Assembly (NCBI GenBank): GCA_009667805.1
Contig: CM019067.1
Location: forward strand, 71,920,941 to 71,984,940
Direction of reading: 5' to 3'
DNA from: Leptobrachium leishanense
Lineage: Eukaryota; Chordata; Amphibia; Anura; Megophryidae
Length of the DNA: 64,000 bases
Each line of letters opens with the position of its first letter. Within the stretch, counting starts at the first letter, position 1. The notes below the pieces were generated by a model, which worked only from the letters and a program-made list of their open reading frames with translations, was not told where the DNA came from and did no database searches. A program made the translations under genes and the position numbers. Positions 1-10,880 of the stretch are shown here, one piece after another.

Positions 1-114
1 CGATGCGGAAGCTGCAAAACCCAAGCATGTACAGCAAGTGCAGAAATGTCAAAGATGACTTCTTGTTAGTGCTTTATCCAAATGGTATGTCAAAAATCAA
101 GGGTCACTTCTAGC

Positions 115-1353
115 TTAACCCTTTCGCTGCTGAGGCTTTTCACACCTCTGTGCTGAGGTCATTTTTACCGGTTTTGCTCATCATGTTTAATCGTGTTTTG
201 AAGGCTTATTTTAGTATATGACCCAGACATATTATATATCGTTCTTTCCGTCAGACTCGGTAGATTCATAATATGTCATTATTATATGTATACGTTATGT
301 CATGTCTGTATATTATAACAAAAAATGCAATAAAATATGTATTTTCAATAATTTACAATGTGTAAAGTGTTTTTTTTCACATTTTAACATGCGAGCAATT
401 GCGGTTATATTTTGTATGGGGTGCGCTTGTTAAAAAAATTAGAGATGGGGTCTCGTTACATTTTTTTTTGGGGAAAATTACACGATTTTTAACAAACGCA
501 CCGCATACAAAAATCGTTAGTGCAGCATCATTGTTCACATTATAATTGAAATGGGAACAATATTGCTGCATTAACGAACCAAAAAAAAGAAAAAAAAATG
601 TTTATTTTTTTTTATAATTTTTTTTTAAATATATTTTTATTTTTAATTTTAATTTTTTTTTAAAAAACTTTTTTCACATTCGAGTTTGGTATCGTTGGAA
701 CGGCCATGCTCTGGCCGATCCAACCATACCAAACTTTAACCCCTAGCTGCCACGGATCGGGAGATAGGGAGTACATTGGAACTCCCTATCTCCACCGTTG
801 GTGGCAGTTAGGGGTTAACTCTAGGACTGGCGTCATCGTGCTATGCACGATGACGCCAGTCCTCAGGGGGAGTTCCCGGAGGCTTGGCCGACATCCAAGA
901 TGTCGGCCAGCTCCGGGAAAGGATCACGAACCGGCGCTTTTCAGCACCGATTCGCGATCCAGCTCCCCAGGGGTTAATGCCAGGCACCATTTTGAAGGGC
1001 AGGCTATGCCCTTCCAAATGGTGCCTGGGTTAACCCCCGCAACTCCGCCGATCGGGAGGGAGAGAGGTCCGAAGGACCTCCCCCCCTCCCTTTCAGGCGC
1101 CTCCTCCGCACATGCGGGGGGGGGGCCTGAATTAGGTGTCATCGCGCTGCCGCGATGACACCTAATTTCAGCGGCTGCGGTTCCGGATGCTGGGCTGACA
1201 TCGAGGATGTCAGCCCGCACCGGGGGGGCCAGCGATCGGCCGGAACCCGGCCGAACGCTGACCCCAAAGGGAGGACGCGCTCAGCGCGTCCTCCGCATAC
1301 CAGCAGCCATGTGGAGGACGCGCTGAGCGCGTCCTCCGCATTGAAGTGGTTAA
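115..1353. mobile_element. Large TTAA-flanked non-autonomous element, piggyBac-like
   Basis: TTAA occurs at both ends (115-118 and 1350-1353). The ends are inverted and partly matched: left TTAACCCTTTCGCTGCTGAGG, right (reverse complement) TTAACCACTTCAATGCGGAGG. The left half is AT-rich with T/A runs. From about 690 to 1345 it turns GC-rich and becomes a string of separate palindromes, e.g. 833-862, 888-907, 1134-1170, 1195-1219 and 1271-1297. No transposase frame is present; the open frames in the GC-rich half are products of the palindromes. TTAA duplication is typical of piggyBac, and the assignment is inference. Confidence 0.65.
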
Positions 1354-3389
1354 AGTGTTACTCTAAGATCAGGAAGGCAAAATAACAGATCAAAAATATA
1401 AGCGTGTTATTAGAGAAGAGATGTATATGGTAATATAGCTCAGGTAAAGTCTGAACCACTTTCCCGGGGCTCTGTATGCTTTTTTAATGTATTATTCGGA
1501 TATGGTAAACCAAGAAAATACTAAAATAATGTGTATGTGGTAGCCAAATGACCTTTAAAACACCATTTGCCTTGGTAAAAGACTTGAATCTTGTCGATGG
1601 TCATTTACTATAAATAGTACCCGATGGCAGATGCCCAGAAGAGCTCTCTGGTCCTGTTTGTGTTCCTAGAAACTGCAACTGCCTCCATGAACCCACCATG
1701 GGTCCCCCCACCCACAATAGAGAGAAAACTATTTTTATGACGCTCCCATTTGCCTATACATATGAGGTCAACAAACAATACACTTAGCATAGACCAATGA
1801 TAATGGCTCTTTCTGCATTATATGTTGACTTGTGCGGACTTCCTGTAGCTGGGAATGTTTTGGTACAATGGTTTCCGTTCACAATTGAATGTATCGATTC
1901 TCATTCTAGTATGAGTATATGTTAGCGAGCATTCACACTGTTTTTTTCCTTCAGAACTGAGAAGGGGTTAACATAAACGGATTCCTTAATCTCCTTTTTT
2001 ATTATTCTTTAGGTATTGGAGAGGTAAACCCTCTTCACCTGATTTTTCATCAAAGCCCCGGAGATTCCATCAACAAAATCAATGTATGCATGTTCGGAGC
2101 AGTTTTCAGGATTTTGTAAGACAAATCTTTTCAAATTGGAAGCTAGTTTAATGCTATTGAGCTGTGTTTCAATCTGACAGAGTGAGTGAATAACACAGAA
2201 ACCGTTCGCTTGCCACTGCTCACACTACGGGAGGCTGGAATCAGGTACGACTCTATACAAACACAGCTGTGTAATTCAGCTGCAACCCCTAACGCTACCT
2301 AGACTAAATCTGACGCCCAACGGTGGGCTGTTAAAACAAACAAATATTAAAAGAGCTCGAAAAAATTCAAGAAATGCCATTAGCTAATTTCATTTTGTGC
2401 TCGCGTATAAATAATTTCTTTCCGATCACGCCATGTCAAAATGATTTAAGGCCCGGGCGTAAACAATCTAAGGTGTCTTTTCACGTGGAAATATTTTTGC
2501 CACATGCTTTGACATATTTTTCTATATTATTTTTATTATTTAACATTTTTTTTTTCGATCTCCATTTAGAAAATCAGATTTGAATAGCATAAATTGTTTG
2601 AGGGAGGATGATGTAATCATGTCAAGCCTCTCCATGGTTAAGTACTGAAGATAAGGTTCTATTTGCCTTGCAGAACGTTATTATCGGAACAATGGACTGC
2701 AGGTCAGTCAAGACCGGGAGATTAAAATACTGTGTATGAATAAACAGCTACAATTTGTTTTGTTTTTTTGCTGAAACAAAAAAGAAAGAGAGAAGAAGAG
2801 AGCGAGAAGAAGAAAGGAGCAGATGCTCTGTTGTATTATGCATAAGGGTCGTTAATCAAAGTCTTGCTTTTTAAAACTAGTGCAGTAGGAGTACCTCACT
2901 TATTAAGTAACACAATCTTATTAAAAACAATGGGGGGGAATCTTCTTTTTTTTTTTACTTTCATAAATATAGTTATGTGCTTTGCAGCATGGTGACTTAG
3001 AGAGATAATTTCCTAAGATTTCACTCTAAGTCAAGTATGTAAAATGCAAGTCAACTTACCCTTCACCTATCAGGATGGGCTCATTACCAACATTTTTGTG
3101 AGAATGTCACAGCAGATAATTGACCCTATATATATTTATCGAAGACAAACATATTTATATCATTTAGTAATTTGCATATAAGGAAGTAGATTCATGTATA
3201 TGTTAGTACTGTCTACTTTTGATGACCTTCTTCTACGTTGGATCTATCTTGCCTCGTCTCGACCAACAGTTTTGAATCAATGGTATCACTAACTTGGAAT
3301 TAATAAATCATAAGTCATCATAAATTTTGAATCAGGGCCATGGACTTCATCCAGACCAGCCCACTCTGATTATGCAAACACGCAGGGCA
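1354..3389. other. Single-copy AT-rich intron, nothing recognised
   Basis: No coding frame, repeat boundary or RNA gene could be supported. A lone AAGGGGTTAA near 1962 resembles a TTAA-element end but has no partner. Confidence 0.5.
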
Positions 3390-3612
3390 AGCACCAGGCG
3401 GCCAGCTGACCTAGGCTAGTCCAAGGCTGTGGGCAGGCCTAGTCAGCTGGCTGAACTCAGCGATCGACAGGCAACCTAGGCAAGCCTCAGGCTGCTGACG
3501 GGCCTAGCCTGCCTGCCGACCTAGGTGGGCCCCAGGCTGCAGGGAGGCCTAGCCAGCCTAGCAACCTGTGCAATCCTGAGGCTCATGCCCAGTCAAGTGG
3601 CTGTCTAACCGG
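3390..3612. repeat. GC-rich degenerate tandem repeat
   Basis: Roughly four diverged units of about 45-60 bp, each built on GACCTAGG or AACCTAGG followed by a CCAGGCTG-like word and GGCCTAGCC. They start near 3407, 3465, 3516 and 3562. The block is sharply GC-rich against AT-rich surroundings. It has no coding frame. Confidence 0.55.
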
Positions 3613-4009
3613 GCCCACTGAGCCGTCAGCGCAGCGGGATTCTTCCAGCAGTCCCGATGACCAGTACATGCCTGATCAATGGCATCTCATATCTCTTGAA
3701 GATATTTTGGCCATTAATTTGATTCAACACATTTTTTATCTGCCTCAACCCAAAAGTGTTCTGCTGGTTTCAGACGTGTAGATTTCACACTACAAAAGTA
3801 GTGATGTGACAGTTCAGGTATAGAAAAATTGACCTTAGTTTTCCCGGGTCGTTCTCCCCAAACATCCAAGAACAGCAGTCAATAAAATATATATGGGAAA
3901 TCTAAAGAATAATAAAACAGAAATACTATCATCGTGCATTATATTGACATTAAGAAACGTGAAATGCCCCCTTTAGGTCGCACTCACAAGATGCATACTC
4001 TTTTCAGCA

Positions 4010-4225
4010 TATATAACAAGATTCCGTCATTGTTATCCCACTGCTACGTCCACCGGAAACACTCAGCTCGATAACGCCCACCGCCACAGGAACACAAGCG
4101 AGGCTTTTCCGTAGATAGTAAAAATGTAATGAAAATTCGGGGTACAATTAGGTAATCCAACGTGTTTCGTGCAAATACTGCACTTCCTCAGGGATTAATA
4201 AGTTAAAAAATACATAAAATACATA
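4010..4225 (-). repeat. Dispersed repeat with hammerhead-like core
   Basis: On the minus strand, 4160-4192 reads CCTGAGGA, a 5-bp hairpin GTGCA/TGCAC, then GAAAC. This follows the hammerhead order CUGANGA, stem II, GAAA, but with one extra A before stem II. The flanks TAATCC and GGATTA could form stem I. Outer limits are approximate. Activity is doubtful because of the extra base. Confidence 0.4.
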
Positions 4226-4236
4226 GAATTAAAGTC

Positions 4237-4853
4237 TGTCCTCCTGGATGCTGCTACCGTAGCACCTTCCCCCAGAGCACGGTGCTAAACACTGGGATAC
4301 TCACTGTAGCGTTTCCATGAGTATCACCTCCTGGAGTCCATAGGACTCCATGAAGGGTTGCGCTTCTGGCTGCGAGATCACGTAGAGCTGCGGAGTGATC
4401 ATGGAGAGAGAGACTGGGAAGTGTTTGTTCCCAGTCTCACTCTGCTCCCGGTGACAAGAAGCAGCTGATCGGGCCACCGTTCTCGCCGCTGGATGAGATG
4501 TCTGTATCAGATTTATTAGGGAGTATTTTAGGGGGTGCTAGTTGTTTCTGCAAATGCAGAATCATGTGGTGCCAGCTTTTAGATGGTGCTAAAATATGGC
4601 TGCCCGAATCCCTGCGTTAAGGGGTACTAGCACTATGGAATAACTTATCAAAACTCTAATGTTCGTTTGTGCTCCCCATGTTAGGTATAGGATGCGTAAA
4701 GTACAGTTAAACAATGCGCATTACTAGCAGGGGGGCTAGCGTCAGGAATGTAAAATGGATGGCATGCGTTAAACACACTTATCCTGGTGCTAATGCATAC
4801 ATATCGAGACGCTAACGTTCGCGCCAACTGTGGAATAGTGCCCATGATTTCCT
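4237..4853. mobile_element. Truncated GGGC-ended Harbinger-like element
   Basis: It shares body words with 57355-58352 (the GGAGTCCATAGGACTCC-type palindrome, GAGTATCACC, CCCGGTGACAAG, GTTTCTGCAAATGCAGAATC). It ends at a right terminus whose reverse complement is GGGCACTATTCCACAGTTGG. The left terminus is missing. No coding capacity. Confidence 0.5.
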
Positions 4854-5640
4854 GTATAGATGTGAGCTGGGGTGCCTAATAAAAAGGCATCCTGGTTTCT
4901 ATACACTCATCGACACGCATTTATCTATATGTACATACATGTCTGCATGTAACTGCTTTGAACAATAAATGCTTCAGATGACTACATGGAATTGTCTCAA
5001 GAACATTAAAGCAAGGAAAACAAGCCTTTAAAACAGATAAAATTGCTCTCCTTGTACCTCTGTATTGAAACTTGATAACTGTTGGTTATAAAATTCCTTT
5101 GATTTTCTGTGGGTAATAAAATACTTTGGCAATTACAATTGACAGTTCTGGATAATCTTGAGGGCTGCCTTGCCTGAAGATGAGTGTTACAAATCACTCC
5201 AGTGAAATAAGGGAGAACTGCACCAGGCAGCAGACAGGTTTCAATTTCACAATCCTGATTATCTCATTGGCCATTCTATGCATGCCTAAATCTTAGAATC
5301 CCTCAAGCAGCTATATGGACTTCTTACTTTTAAAATACCTATTACGCTTTCATACTTATTTTTTTTTTCACTGCTTCCTGAAGAGTGCCATTTCGCCAAG
5401 CTTAAATAGCAGAAAATTGCACTTCTTTTCCTCTGCCCATCTCTTCAATCTCTATTAACCTGCAGAAGAACAAAGCAGTGTGATGGTCCGGCTATATCTT
5501 GTAAAATAGGATTGAAGTTGTCTTACATTTACTGGTACCTTGCATTTTCTTTTAATGAATAATATTGCAAAATGATTTTTTTTAAAAAGCACTTGGGGGA
5601 ACAAAAAGAAAGGGAGAAAAAAATAACAATTCGATCCAAA
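4854..5640. other. Single-copy intron, nothing recognised
   Basis: AT-rich, with no repeat boundaries or credible frame. Confidence 0.5.
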
Positions 5641-5933
5641 AATCTACTGTTATATATATATATATATATATATTCATTTAAGTTATGGTGGAGGGCAAAA
5701 AGTGAGATTAAAAGCCTCCACATAATTGCAAATAATAAAGTTTATAATTGTTATAATTGTTAACTGTTATAATTATGCAGTAAGGAGCTCCGGGAAAGAC
5801 ATGCAAATGAAGTCCACAATTTCCCACTTTTTTTCATTCTTAGTCTGTTTTAACACAGAACCCTCCTTGCCAGTGCAATGCCACACTAGATGGCTTTTTT
5901 AGCAAAAATCAGATTATGCAATGAGCCACAGCC

Positions 5934-5984
5934 ACTCCTGGACAGCTGGTGTGGGCTTATTATGCCCTCATCAGCCTGAGATAG
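5934..5984 (-). ncRNA. Decayed hammerhead ribozyme motif
   Basis: On the minus strand CUGAUGA is intact (complement of 5968-5974). Stem II is GGGC/GCCC with a 7-nt loop (5953-5967). The following GAAA has become ACAC and the palindromic stem III has lost two bases. It is the sister of the motif at 6316-6366. Loss of G12-A13-A14 should abolish cleavage. Confidence 0.5.
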
Positions 5985-6315
5985 GCCGTGACTCGTTGCT
6001 ATTTGATTCTTAACCCGTAGGGCAAATCAATACTTATTTAAGTTATGGAGGAGGGATATATATATATATATTTATATATAGTGTGTTTATTATAGCAGAA
6101 GCCACCTGCACATCACATCAATTCAAAGAATTGCATCCCAGAGCTCCTGTGCCACATTCCCCATTTGCAGCAAGGAATTCTGGGTAGGATATGCAAATGA
6201 CATCTATCTCACTTTTATGCATCCTGGGTCTGCTATTACACAGAATCCTAAAATCAATGCTATGCCACACCGTGGCTTTCTAGCAGAGATAAGGTTTATG
6301 CAACTGGTCAAAGCC

Positions 6316-6366
6316 ACTCCTAGGACAGCGCTGTTTCGGGTTTGTTGGACCCTCATCAGCAGGAGC
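6316..6366 (-). ncRNA. Candidate type I hammerhead ribozyme
   Basis: Reading the minus strand: CUGAUGA (complement of 6353-6359), stem II GGGU/ACCC with a 7-nt loop (6338-6352), GAAA (6334-6337), a loopless palindromic stem III ACAGC/GCUGU, then C17 (complement of 6324) and stem I. All strictly conserved core bases are present. Stem I pairs CUCCU with AGGAG plus a G-C at the junction, leaving one unpaired U on the 3' strand, as if one base was lost from the 5' strand. Predicted cleavage lies between 6324 and 6323. Hammerheads with very short palindromic stem III are known to act as dimers. Activity is untested. Confidence 0.6.
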
Positions 6367-6565
6367 TAGGCATGATGACCAGTTGCAGTGGATGCTTGGA
6401 CCCGTAAGGTAAATCAGTGCTTACAAGGGTTGTGGCACAGGAGCTCTGTGATGTGCATTTGGCTTCTGCAATAATAAACATAACTAATTATAGCGTGGAG
6501 GCTTTTTATCTCAATTTTGTCCTCCACCACAACCCTTATATATATATATATATATATAAAATTCT

Positions 6566-7312
6566 GGTGCAGCTTAAAATTGTGGACATATTTCTCATGC
6601 TATATAAGGGTTAAAACTTTATAATGGAGGAAGACTGAAGCAAATAATCGACATATCTTGTTTAACTACTGTGCGTGGCATTTATTAGGGAGTAAGACAA
6701 AGTTTCTTTGTAAGGATATCTGTGTTGATCTGTTCACTCTTTCATCTTTCTGGAGGAACAACCCGTAGCCAAATGTCTGCAGACCGATTCATCCTGGTGC
6801 TGTGGATCAGTATCGTTTATTGTAGTGCCTTGGTACAGTAGTGATTTTGGCATTCTCTTCTTTTTTTATGAAGAGACAAAAAGAGAGCACATACTTGTCC
6901 ATTCCCATAAATATGAGTGGACTTCAAGTAGTGCGATACAGCTGTACTAGTCGAGTCACATTTTTTCAGCATCGGATGGCATAATGGCTAAAATAATCAT
7001 TTCTAATCCTACACAAACAAGGGCAACTTGGCTATGACACCCATTTTTCACCACTTAGGCATTTTTCGAATAGCATCTATAGTATCCAGTCTCACAATAT
7101 ACATAATAACTATGCTTAGAACACTAGATAAACTTTAGTGGCTTGTTTGCTCTACAATTGCTAGGAAAAAGATTGAATTTAAAATGCAGGAAAACATTCA
7201 AGTCCACTAAAACTGATCACATTCGTAATGGAAAAGTGGTGGGCATTGACAGTGAGGCCAACCCTCTCGCAAGGCAAATGCGCACTTTAGCAGCTATCAG
7301 GATTGGTCCGAT
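6566..7312. other. Single-copy intron, nothing recognised
   Basis: No supported gene or repeat boundary. Confidence 0.5.
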
Positions 7313-7315
7313 TAA

Positions 7316-7630
7316 GGCTAGTGTCAGACAAGCGTCTTCAGAGAGCGGAAGGAATGTCCGTGAGAGTGGACGTTCCTTCCACTCGATGCCCGTCTGGCCA
7401 CCTCGCTCAGCGCTGTAAAGCGCAATCCTCCTATGGAGAATCGCGCTTTGCAGCTCCATCAACGTCTGTGCTAGCGCTTTGCCGGAGCGGCTTGGATAAT
7501 GGACGCTTGTTGCGCGCGCACAAGCCTGCACAAGCGTGTTACCGGCCCCGGTGCAGAGTCAAAATGCTGCAGCGGACACCAGTAAGCACGTCAGTACGGG
7601 TGCACATAGCACACTCGTGTGACGCTGGCC
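7316..7630. mobile_element. TWA MITE family, copy 1 (short, diverged)
   Basis: Ends GGCTAGTGTCAGAC and (reverse complement) GGCCAGCGTCACAC are flanked by TAA on both sides. At 315 bp it is shorter than the ~430-bp copies elsewhere, with a different interior centred on a GGAAGGAATGTCC...GGACGTTCCTTCC hairpin. Overlapping frames on both strands are by-products of the inverted structure. Confidence 0.65.
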
Positions 7631-7633
7631 TAA

Positions 7634-9659
7634 CACTGAACTCTGAGGAACACAAATGGAACGCCTACTTTCTGCCCATTGATAAAGCAATGAAGACTGC
7701 AATCCCACAGCCGAAATCGAGAACGAGAAACTGAGCAAGAAAGATGGAAGCAAGTAAAACTGACAATTGCATCCTAAATAAGCTATAAACACTACACATG
7801 TCACTATTCGACATGCAAGTTGTCAAAGCCACAAAATGAAATGTCTGTAACAACCAACAAGTGAATTTACAATACAGCTTACATAAGTAATAATGGCTTC
7901 TGAACCTTGAGTGCATGCCATCATTCTAACTCAGGATGCAAGTGGCGAGATATAGTGTTTAGTGCGGCCACTGTGGCCTGCTTTATTTCTGTTTATTACA
8001 CTCATTAGCAATCAGTTTGTATATTACTGCAATGTATTGCATAGTGCCTTTCTACTTTCTCTTAGGGAATAACAGCCAATGAAATTATTTTTCAGATTCA
8101 CCTAATTGTGGCCCAAAAGACCTGGGTTGTAAAAGTGCAAGGTCTAGGTAAGACTTAAGACCTGCTCCAATTAGCTTCCTAAAAGCTTCCGCAAAAGAAA
8201 AGTATATCCTAAAAGCTTCAAATACAACTGAAGCATACCTGCATAATATACACTAATTAGCAATCATTAGTGGTGAATAATTTAGACGCCATAATAGATT
8301 GAGCTATACATACATGACTGTACATTTAGAGACGTCTTGCGCGGTTAAGGTTTAGCATTACACTTTTAAACATATCAGTTCTCTGTTTCACTACAGTTTA
8401 AAACCACAAACATGTATCCGTAATTGCATTGGTTTTTGAGGGACCTGACATTGCGGATGCTGGTTTTTGTGTGCGAAACACAGATAGTGCATATCATTAT
8501 CTTGAATGACAATGTAAAGCCTTAGTCTTCTGTCTCAATTAAAGGACTTTGATAGATCTCGGTGATAAAAAACTCAAATGAAAGGAATTTTGTATTTTAT
8601 TTATTTATTTTTTTGGGGGGAGACTCAAGGCTGAAAATGGAATATAGTTTGAAGCACCTGGATCCAATGCTTACGCAAGGCCTTTTATTAAATGACATAC
8701 GCGGAATGATACATTGTGCAGCAGATGAGTTACAGCTTATGTGTGCTGGAGCTGGTTAGAAAACAAAAGGGTGTAATTCAATATGTTTCGAAGGGGACAA
8801 TCATTTCACAATTTCTATTCAAGTCAAGGTGAGTTTTGATTGCATGGTCGGCCATTTTGAAACAGCATTCCCTGATTTAATAAGTGTTGTCTGGAGCTGT
8901 GTTTCAGTAGGAACCATTACAGGTTGTTTAATATAAGAAAATAATAAAGGTTGAGCGCCTTCTAATACTATACTTGTTATTTGCCCCGGGCTAAAAAGTG
9001 ATCTTTTTTATTTTTATGTAATGGAGGCCTATGGGTTACCACAGTGTAGTGTGGGCATGAAATTGTTTACCTATCTCTGATATATAGATTTATACATAGG
9101 TGTGTATTTTTTTTTCAACTGGAGAATTAAAAGTGCTATTATCCTTTCGGTTTTGGCAATTAGCTTGAAACGTTCATAATGCACATTAATGGCATACAAG
9201 ATCCAGCCCTCTACCACCTCAGCCACCGTCCTCCATTTCTCCCCCTTTCAGAACATTTCAAAATAAGATGTTATACATTTAAAAAGATAAAAGAATGTTT
9301 TCCAAATGACAATTGCCGGTTGGCCATCGATTTTGAGCTTAAATCTCATAGCCTGCTCAAATTTCCCATTATGTCTCACAGGGGCTTAAAGGGATAGAAA
9401 GGCCGAGCTATGGCCTTCAACAAAAGTGGAGGGGAGGGCGGGTGGCTGGGTTGAGGGCATTAGAAAACACAGCTGTTGCTCACAAAACTGAAAATGTTAG
9501 AATAACTCGGAGCTTGTTTTTTTTTTTTTTTTCCCCTTTTTTTGCCGAAGCTAATGAAAAACTTAAAGTGTTTTGCATGCTATATATAAACAGTGCACTT
9601 AAGTTTTATAATCGAGTACATCTTATTAAGCGTGAAGTCTGCAGATCCCTAAATTATTC
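7634..9659. other. Single-copy intron, nothing recognised
   Basis: AT-rich with poly(T) at about 9517-9542. No gene or clear repeat. Confidence 0.5.
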
Positions 9660-10020
9660 ATAACATGATCCAGACTGATTAAGATTGGCTTGTTAAGGAG
9701 CACAAGAAGCAATTAAACTGACAAGGCTGCACGGCCTTGATGTATACATTTATTATCACAAGAATACCCAAAGTGAATGCCCTTATTAAGCAATGAATTT
9801 CACCTCACTGGCCTCCTACCACTGCTGCCATAGGCAAAGAAAGCAAGGAACAACATGTCAAAAGCTAACTCTTAGGGAAATGCCTATCTTCAAGTGAAAC
9901 CGATTTTGTAATGAACCTTTCAGTTCACTGCCGAGGTAATAAATCCTGACTGGTGCATTAATTACTTGATAACATCCCATCAAAATGCAAATGCAGCACT
10001 TGACCCCCAGGAATGGCTGG
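9660..10020. promoter_or_regulatory. Candidate conserved intronic enhancer
   Basis: Single-copy, balanced composition, free of repeats. It contains CATTAATTAC (9956-9965) followed 20 bp later by an exact octamer ATGCAAAT (9985-9992), plus other TAAT-type words. Homeodomain plus POU words are typical of developmental enhancers. Conservation is assumed, not seen. Confidence 0.3.
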
Positions 10021-10630
10021 CTAGCTGTTAACTTTTCGCACTATACATAAATTGTTTCATTTCATATATATATATTAATATATATATAAAATGTAATATT
10101 CATTTTCCTCTGTTTCCATGACCGCCCTGGCCCTTCTCTGGAGTTCGCTGCCTGCCCTCTCAGTACATATGGCTGGCAGGAGGCTGTCGGTGTGAGACGT
10201 AGGCCTCACTGTACCATCACATGACCTCCACCTCCTCCCAGGCCACGTTTATTCCCTCCCTTGCCTGGGATGGAAGCTGCGTGTCAAGTATAATGCTGTT
10301 TTAGCTCAGCAACAAAGAATGACTTCCCCTCCGCTCCCTTGAAAAGCACACTAATCTTCCTTTCAATAGAAATATATTAAAACACGGGCTTCGTGTGTGA
10401 TTGCATCAAAGATTAGCAGCGTGGCAGGGCACGGTCTGCCATTTGCATGACAATAATAATAATAATGAAGTAGCTGTCATCCCAAGACCTCTGAAAAGGA
10501 CCAGGAGTCTTCTAAAATATATACATTATGTACACACATATATATATATATATATTGAACCAGTGGCAACCTGCAAAAAATCCACTCAAAATATGCATGC
10601 CTGGGTGCAAAATCCAGAAATCTTCTATGT
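10021..10630. other. Single-copy intron with TA tracts
   Basis: AT tracts at about 10064-10090 and 10540-10556. 10370-10440 has a unique block with GATTGCATCA and ATTTGCATGA. No gene recognised. Confidence 0.4.
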
Positions 10631-10860
10631 AAACATCGTTAGGAAAGGACGCACTCCAGGGCTTAAGTAAAGAGCTAAAATTTGATGCTTTATTAAGACG
10701 ACATTAAAAAGTGCCCGTAGGTACTGACCTTGATAAAGGCCCCTGTGATGGCCGAGACGTTGGCAGGTACCTACGGGCACTTTTTAATATCGTCTTAATA
10801 AAGCATCGAATTTTAGCTCTTTACTTAAGCCCTGGAGTGCGTCCTTTCCTAGCGATTTTT
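10631..10860. mobile_element. Snap-back inverted repeat next to a (TA)n tract
   Basis: Arms of about 94 bp (10631-10724 and 10765-10860) are near-perfect reverse complements around a ~40-nt centre. The centre (10727-10762) reads TTGATAA, AGGCC...GGCC, GAGACG, a decayed hammerhead-like order. A (TA)n tract abuts the right arm and another lies about 75 bp to the left. It has the same architecture as 13709-14035. Confidence 0.6.
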
Positions 10861-10880
10861 ATATATATATATATACATAT

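Larger units (their letters stand above)
5650..6560 (-). repeat. Two-unit (TA)n-flanked repeat, possibly Penelope-derived
   Basis: Bounded by (TA)n at 5650-5673 and 6537-6559, with another AT tract at about 6056-6080 between the units. Both units share the order ATGCAAATGA, a TCTG block, ATGCCACAC, CAGCCACTCC or AAGCCACTCC, CTCATCAG, then CCGTA(A/G)GG. Unit 1 has the direct repeat TTAAGTTATGG at both ends. Unit 2 has inverted arms (6093-6155 and 6430-6468). Each unit carries a minus-strand hammerhead-like core. Penelope-like elements are known to carry hammerheads in their terminal repeats; this assignment is inference. Confidence 0.5.

Noticed and set aside
377..571. Small frame similar to one at 39096-39290
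   Set aside because: The similarity is real but comes from a shared transposon hairpin module, with no sign of protein constraint.
706..1385. Overlapping frames in GC-rich DNA, possible CpG-island gene
   Set aside because: The GC content comes from palindromes of a TTAA element; frames on both strands mirror each other.
1350..1970. Lone AAGGGGTTAA near 1962 as another TTAA element
   Set aside because: No partner end found within a plausible distance.
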